Assembly (NCBI GenBank): GCA_937862595.1
Contig: CALMFL010000230.1
Coordinates: forward strand, 1 to 8,402
Reading direction: 5' to 3'
Source: an uncultured Fidelibacterota bacterium
GTDB lineage: Bacteria > Fidelibacterota > Fidelibacteria > Fidelibacterales > Fidelibacteraceae
Length of the DNA stretch: 8,402 nt
Below the pieces are notes generated by a model that did no database searches, was not told the origin of the DNA, and saw only the letters and a list, made by a program, of their open reading frames with translations. Shown one piece after another: positions 5,137-8,402 of this stretch. Within the stretch, counting starts at the first letter, position 1, and the number at the start of each line of letters is the position of its first letter. The translations under genes were made by a program, and so were the position numbers.

Positions 5137-7086
5137 TTAGTTGTTTGCGGGTGAAATATCCACGCTGAGGGTGATCTTTTCGTCGCAACGCGGCGCGATC
5201 CTGAGCTTCCAGAATAAATTCAGCACGACGTTCTGAAAAATGTTCTCAATGCCGTCGGGCGAAAGCACCGGGATGATATTGGGATAGGTCATGACCCTTG
5301 CGGGTTCCTTCAGCGTGATGGCGATCCGGTAATTGTCGGCCGTGTTCTCAATGACCAGCTCCCTGACATCGTCCGTGTCGGAAACGCATTCCAGGGTCCT
5401 GTTCTTCAGTTCATCCGGCCTGGAATAAAAGCGTTTTTCCCATTCTCCCCCGTTGACCGAAAAATTGAATTCCGGACCGAACCAGAAATCGATCGGGGCG
5501 ATCCCGTTGTTCTTGATGTGGTAATCGACCTTAAAGCCGTCCTGCGTAAAGGTGATCGTTTTGCAGAGATGCGCCCGCTGCCAGTTGATCCATCCGTTCC
5601 GTGAAAAACGGACGCAATCCGAATTAACGGTGTTCTTGACCTCCACGGCCTCGTTCATGAAATCGCTGGCGTCCTCGAGCGCCTGCTCACGCACCATATC
5701 CACGTCAATGTCTTTATCGTAATAGCGTTCGATCAGGGAATAACGCGGATATTTGTCATACGAGGGCTTGATATCCATGTCGTCATGAAATAATTCGGGG
5801 TAGCAGGCAATGGTGTTGCACAGGTTCACGGCGGAAGGCTTGTAATCGAGCTCTTCCAGTCCTCCCATGATCCGGGAGTCGAAAACCGCCCGCAGATTTT
5901 TGGTGATGATCGTGACATCGTTGTATCCGTCCCGGTTGATATCGGTCACCTCGTGGTAAACCTGGCCGGAGAGATTGTAAAGATGCTCGTCGACCGCCGT
6001 TTCGGCTTTGATAAGATTGCGCCAGGTGACATTCCTCAGATGGGGCAGATAGATCCCTCCGTGCACGCCGTGCCAGTAGGCGTCGTGGGATGTCCCGGAC
6101 CAGAATTGTTTTTTGATCGTGCGGAGGCTTTTGCTCATTTTGCCGGTGTAGCCCAGGGTGTCGATCTTCCGGCTTATCTGGCTCATGCGCTTGTGCATCC
6201 AGTTGGATTCGGGATACTTCATCAGAAAACTCCGCCATCCCTTGCCGAATCCGCGAAGCGAGCCGGCCCAGATGTCCATCTCGGGATACCCGCCCTCCGT
6301 GGGATAACAGATACCCAGCGGCATGAAATGTTCCCAGTAGTTCCGGAAGGTCGTCGTGACGATGGACGTTTGGTGTTCGTTCAGCAGTTCAAAAAAACGC
6401 TGAAGCCATTTCAGATGGGAATCCGAATCGGGATAAACGCCGAACTTCTCGCCGTTCTCCATGAATACCAGCACATCCTGATCGTTGTCGGAGACCTGGG
6501 AAAGGAGATGGTCGATGACCTTTTCGGGAGAGGCGTAGGGGATCATTTCCCGCAGGGTCTCGGAAATGGAGAACACACCGGTCGTCCGCCCTTCGGCCTC
6601 GGTGTTGAAATAACCCTTGACCGGACATTCGCTGCTGACATGGTGCTCGTCAATGACGGTGTACCTCAGGCCGCTCTCGCAAATGCTGTAGGGCAGGTCC
6701 TGGGACCATACGCGTTCCGCCAGCCACATGCCCTCAGCGGCATAGCCGAACTGGTCGCGAAGAAAGGCGTTCATGAGCTTGATCTGGCCGATACGGTCCT
6801 TTTCGGGAAGCAGGGTCAGCATCGGCTCATAAAAGGCGCCGGACATCAGTTCGATATTTCCGCGCAGGGTCAGGGTATTGAGGTTTTCGACAAATTCCGG
6901 GCGATGCTCGATCAGCCACTCCAGCAGCGGTCCGCTGTAATGGAGGGACGCGGAGATCGCGGGATAGGTTTTGAACAGCTCAAGCAGAGGCCGGTAGGAT
7001 TTTTCATAGGCACGTTCAAAAACCTCGTTGAAATTCCCGACGGGCTGATGATGATGAAGTGCGAATATGAATTTTATTTTGGACAT
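5137..7086 (-). CDS. GH57 4-alpha-glucanotransferase-like protein with substituted acid/base
   Basis: The 649-residue protein resembles the Thermococcus litoralis 4-alpha-glucanotransferase (659 residues) along its whole length. Such enzymes move alpha-1,4-glucan segments between maltodextrins in the cytoplasm; no signal peptide is visible. The GH57 barrel shows HHQPVGN (12-18), GNIELMSGAFYEP (76-88), WLAERVW with the nucleophile position Glu124, and SHDAYWHGVHGGIYLPHLR (333-351). An alpha-helical middle region and a C-terminal beta-sandwich (about 385-645, the DUF1925/DUF1926 type) follow. The motif that normally reads HDDGEKFG reads MENGEKFG (209-216), so the family's acid/base Asp (214 in T. 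litoralis) is Asn211. The enzyme may be inactive, use Glu210, or act as a binding protein. ATG at 7086 is directly preceded by an in-frame TAA and lacks a clear ribosome site; a perfect hairpin lies just upstream. gap is 51 bases upstream. Confidence 0.88.
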   Translation of the reverse strand: MSKIKFIFALHHHQPVGNFNEVFERAYEKSYRPLLELFKTYPAISASLHYSGPLLEWLIEHRPEFVENLNTLTLRGNIELMSGAFYEPMLTLLPEKDRIGQIKLMNAFLRDQFGYAAEGMWLAERVWSQDLPYSICESGLRYTVIDEHHVSSECPVKGYFNTEAEGRTTGVFSISETLREMIPYASPEKVIDHLLSQVSDNDQDVLVFMENGEKFGVYPDSDSHLKWLQRFFELLNEHQTSIVTTTFRNYWEHFMPLGICYPTEGGYPEMDIWAGSLRGFGKGWRSFLMKYPESNWMHKRMSQISRKIDTLGYTGKMSKSLRTIKKQFWSGTSHDAYWHGVHGGIYLPHLRNVTWRNLIKAETAVDEHLYNLSGQVYHEVTDINRDGYNDVTIITKNLRAVFDSRIMGGLEELDYKPSAVNLCNTIACYPELFHDDMDIKPSYDKYPRYSLIERYYDKDIDVDMVREQALEDASDFMNEAVEVKNTVNSDCVRFSRNGWINWQRAHLCKTITFTQDGFKVDYHIKNNGIAPIDFWFGPEFNFSVNGGEWEKRFYSRPDELKNRTLECVSDTDDVRELVIENTADNYRIAITLKEPARVMTYPNIIPVLSPDGIENIFQNVVLNLFWKLRIAPRCDEKITLSVDISPANN

Positions 7087-7094
7087 TTATGAGG

Positions 7095-7126
7095 GACAAA
7101 GGCTGTTCGGATGAACAGCCTTTGTC
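7095..7126 (-). promoter_or_regulatory. Perfect 14-bp hairpin between gap and the GH57 gene
   Basis: GACAAAGGCTGTTC (7095-7108), tetraloop 7109-7112, GAACAGCCTTTGTC (7113-7126): no mismatch. It begins 11 bases after the gap stop on the minus strand and ends eight bases before the GH57 ATG, where a ribosome site would normally be. On the minus strand it is followed by CCCTCATAA rather than a T run, so it is not a standard intrinsic terminator. It could stabilise the gap message, mark an RNA cleavage site, or hold down GH57 translation. Confidence 0.6.
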
Positions 7127-7137
7127 TTATTGATTCG

Positions 7138-8136
7138 CTATATTTTTGCCATTTTTTCAAGAAGGTCGACAACGCGAACGCTGTAAGCCCATTCATTGTC
7201 GTACCAGCTGATGACCTTGACCATCGTGCCGTTCGCCATGGTGCAGTCGGCGTCAAAGACGGAGGAATGGCTGTTGCCGACGACGTCGACGGAGACGATG
7301 GGGTCTTCGCAGTATTCGAGGATCCCTTTCATCTTGCCTTCCGCGGCTTTTTTGATCGCCGCATTGACCTCTTCTTTGGTGACCGCTTTTTCAAGCTCGA
7401 CCACGAGGTCGACCACGGATCCGTCGGAGGTGGGGACGCGCATTGCCATGCCGTCCAGCTTGCCTTTCAGCGAGGGAATGACCTTTCCGACAGCCGCTGC
7501 GGCGCCGGTGGTCGTGGGAATGATGGAAACGGCTGCGGCCCGCGCACGGCGAAGGTCTTTGTGCGGCAGGTCCAGGATCTGCTGATCGTTGGTATAGGCA
7601 TGAACGGTCGTCATCAGGCCTTTGACGATACCGAATTCATCGTTCAGGACCTTGGCAACGGGCGCCAGGCAGTTCGTGGTACAGGACGCGTTCGAAACGA
7701 TACGGTCTTCGGGTTTCAGTTCGTTGTCGTTGACGCCCAGAACGATGGTGTTGTCGATCTGGTCTTTTGAGGGGACCGTTAGAATGACCTTTTTGGCGCC
7801 CGCTTCAAGATGTTTGGCGATCTGCTCGCGTTTGCGGAACACACCGGTCGCCTCGACGACATAGTCGACGTTCAGCGATTTCCAGGGAAGCTGTGCGGGG
7901 TCTTTTTCCGCATAGATCCGGATCTCTTTTCCGTTCACGACAATGGCATTTTCTTTCGACGAAACCTCGCCGCTGAATTTTCCATGGACCGAATCATATT
8001 TTAACAGATGAGCCAGGGTTTTGGCGTCGGTCAGATCGTTAATGGCGATGACCTCGATGTCCTTTCGCTTCTGCATTTCACGAAATACCAGCCGCCCGAT
8101 TCTTCCAAACCCATTGATACCTACACGTACGCTCAT
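7138..8136 (-). CDS. gap: Glyceraldehyde-3-phosphate dehydrogenase, NAD-type
   Basis: The enzyme oxidises and phosphorylates glyceraldehyde 3-phosphate to 1,3-bisphosphoglycerate with NAD in glycolysis, and runs in reverse in gluconeogenesis. The 332-residue protein has the Rossmann motif INGFGRIGR (7-15) and Asp34 in AINDLTD, the residue that favours NAD over NADP. The active-site SNASCTTNCLAP has catalytic Cys152 and the family's His179 lies in TTVHAYTNDQ. Further on come the RRARAAA and TGAAAAVGKVIP substrate loops and the C-terminal WYDNEWAYSVRV. Length is normal. I chose ATG at 8136, preceded by AAAGGAG at seven bases; the frame opens 12 codons earlier at 8172, but that would put residues before the MSVRVGINGFGRIGR start that the family has. 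A GH57 gene lies downstream on the same strand, and an unidentified gene diverges upstream. Confidence 0.97.
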   Translation of the reverse strand: MSVRVGINGFGRIGRLVFREMQKRKDIEVIAINDLTDAKTLAHLLKYDSVHGKFSGEVSSKENAIVVNGKEIRIYAEKDPAQLPWKSLNVDYVVEATGVFRKREQIAKHLEAGAKKVILTVPSKDQIDNTIVLGVNDNELKPEDRIVSNASCTTNCLAPVAKVLNDEFGIVKGLMTTVHAYTNDQQILDLPHKDLRRARAAAVSIIPTTTGAAAAVGKVIPSLKGKLDGMAMRVPTSDGSVVDLVVELEKAVTKEEVNAAIKKAAEGKMKGILEYCEDPIVSVDVVGNSHSSVFDADCTMANGTMVKVISWYDNEWAYSVRVVDLLEKMAKI

Positions 8137-8167
8137 TTGAGTCTCCTTTATTTGTTTGTTTTCAAAT

Positions 8168-8184
8168 GTCATAAAATATATGAC
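8168..8184. promoter_or_regulatory. Operator-like inverted repeat in the gap leader region
   Basis: GTCATA (8168-8173), five bases, TATGAC (8179-8184): a perfect 6-bp inverted repeat 31 bases upstream of the gap start codon, in an AT-rich patch where a -10 element is expected. The size and spacing fit a dimeric repressor site, but no regulator can be named from it. It does not match the Rex pattern that often controls gap genes. Confidence 0.3.
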
Positions 8185-8246
8185 GTTTCCGATGATTTCG
8201 CCACAATTTTTTTACATTGCCCCGCTTTTGCGGCGAACTTTTTTAA

Positions 8247-8275
8247 TTGTTTTTTACGCGGTTTTTTGTTATTAA
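8247..8275 (+). promoter_or_regulatory. Candidate promoter for the gene at 8284, possibly leaderless
   Basis: TTGTTT (8247-8252), 17-base spacer, TATTAA (8270-8275). The -35 keeps TTG and the -10 matches four of six consensus bases. Initiation would fall near 8282, two bases before the ATG, and no Shine-Dalgarno is visible there. Long T runs in this region make chance matches likely. Confidence 0.35.
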
Positions 8276-8283
8276 TAGTCCTT

Positions 8284-8402
8284 ATGAAAACACTCACGCT
8301 CACATTGGATCATTTTCATTTTTCAGTCGATATCGGGACGGAAATGCGCCTGATCCGGAACCTGCATCTGGACGTCCGGAACCCCGGGGGAACGCTGCTG
8401 CT
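8284..8402 (+). CDS. Unidentified protein, N-terminal 39 residues only
   Basis: An ATG at 8284 opens a frame that runs off the right edge. The visible peptide starts MKTLTLTLDHFHFSVDIG and continues with IRNLHLDVRNPGGTLLL (about 24-40). Alternating hydrophobic residues, and the order beta strand, L-x-x-L-x-L-x-V, PGG, hydrophobic strand, loosely resemble the first 40 residues of ABC-transporter ATPases before the Walker A loop. That loop, which would decide the matter, lies beyond the window, so the assignment is a guess. No signal peptide is visible. No ribosome site precedes the ATG; codon choice and composition look like the neighbouring genes, which supports a real gene. It diverges from gap with 147 bases between the starts. 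Confidence 0.5.
   Translation, partial: MKTLTLTLDHFHFSVDIGTEMRLIRNLHLDVRNPGGTLL

Noticed and set aside
5953..7092. Plus-strand open frame of 379 codons opposite the GH57 gene
   Set aside because: It is antisense to clear GH57 motifs, has no recognisable domain and no ribosome site.
8222..8246. CCGC-TTTT-GCGG hairpin followed by a T run, as a terminator
   Set aside because: The stem is only 4 bp, the T run begins six bases after it, and no plus-strand gene ends there.

Overview
This is an ordinary-looking bacterial chromosome segment of mostly housekeeping genes, with a small accessory patch in the middle (about 1,460 to 3,175). The primary sigma factor is the short type: it lacks region 1.1 and carries an almost canonical core ending in YLG. 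From memory this fits the Fibrobacterota-Chlorobiota-Bacteroidota (FCB) superphylum and nearby phyla. Several genes have clear Shine-Dalgarno sequences (GAGGAG, AAGGAGG, AAAGGAG), and the promoter in front of rpoD looks like a classical sigma-70 site. A typical Bacteroidota member, which largely lacks both, is therefore less likely. The phylum is an inference and cannot be settled from this window.

Layout. Positions 1-1339, minus strand: purM followed by the start of a purL whose N-terminus is a PurS-like domain, so two consecutive purine-synthesis steps sit together. Positions 1340-1685: a gene-free stretch holding an inverted pair of 8-bp tandem repeats. Positions 1686-3173, minus strand: an exonuclease-fold lipoprotein and an unrecognised multi-pass membrane protein, separated by a 15-unit heptanucleotide array that begins inside the membrane gene's stop codon. 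Positions 3304-3771, plus strand: free methionine-(R)-sulfoxide reductase. Positions 3886-5066, plus strand: rpoD then rpsU, ending in a strong bidirectional terminator. Positions 5137-8136, minus strand: gap (glyceraldehyde-3-phosphate dehydrogenase) followed by a GH57 4-alpha-glucanotransferase-like gene, with a perfect 14-bp hairpin between them. From 8284, plus strand: the first 39 codons of an unidentified gene.

How the genes relate. purM and purL act in series in IMP synthesis. The GH57 protein and GAPDH would link alpha-glucan metabolism to glycolysis. rpoD and rpsU are parts of the transcription and translation machinery that are often linked, but in most genomes the order is rpsU first, with dnaG between. 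No CRISPR array, prophage, transposase, tRNA or rRNA was seen, and I found no convincing new multi-gene defence or metabolic system. The points most worth checking are two enzymes that keep their family fold but have lost one catalytic aspartate (the GH57 protein and the lipoprotein exonuclease), the heptamer array with its in-frame amber codon, and the hairpin just upstream of the GH57 start codon.
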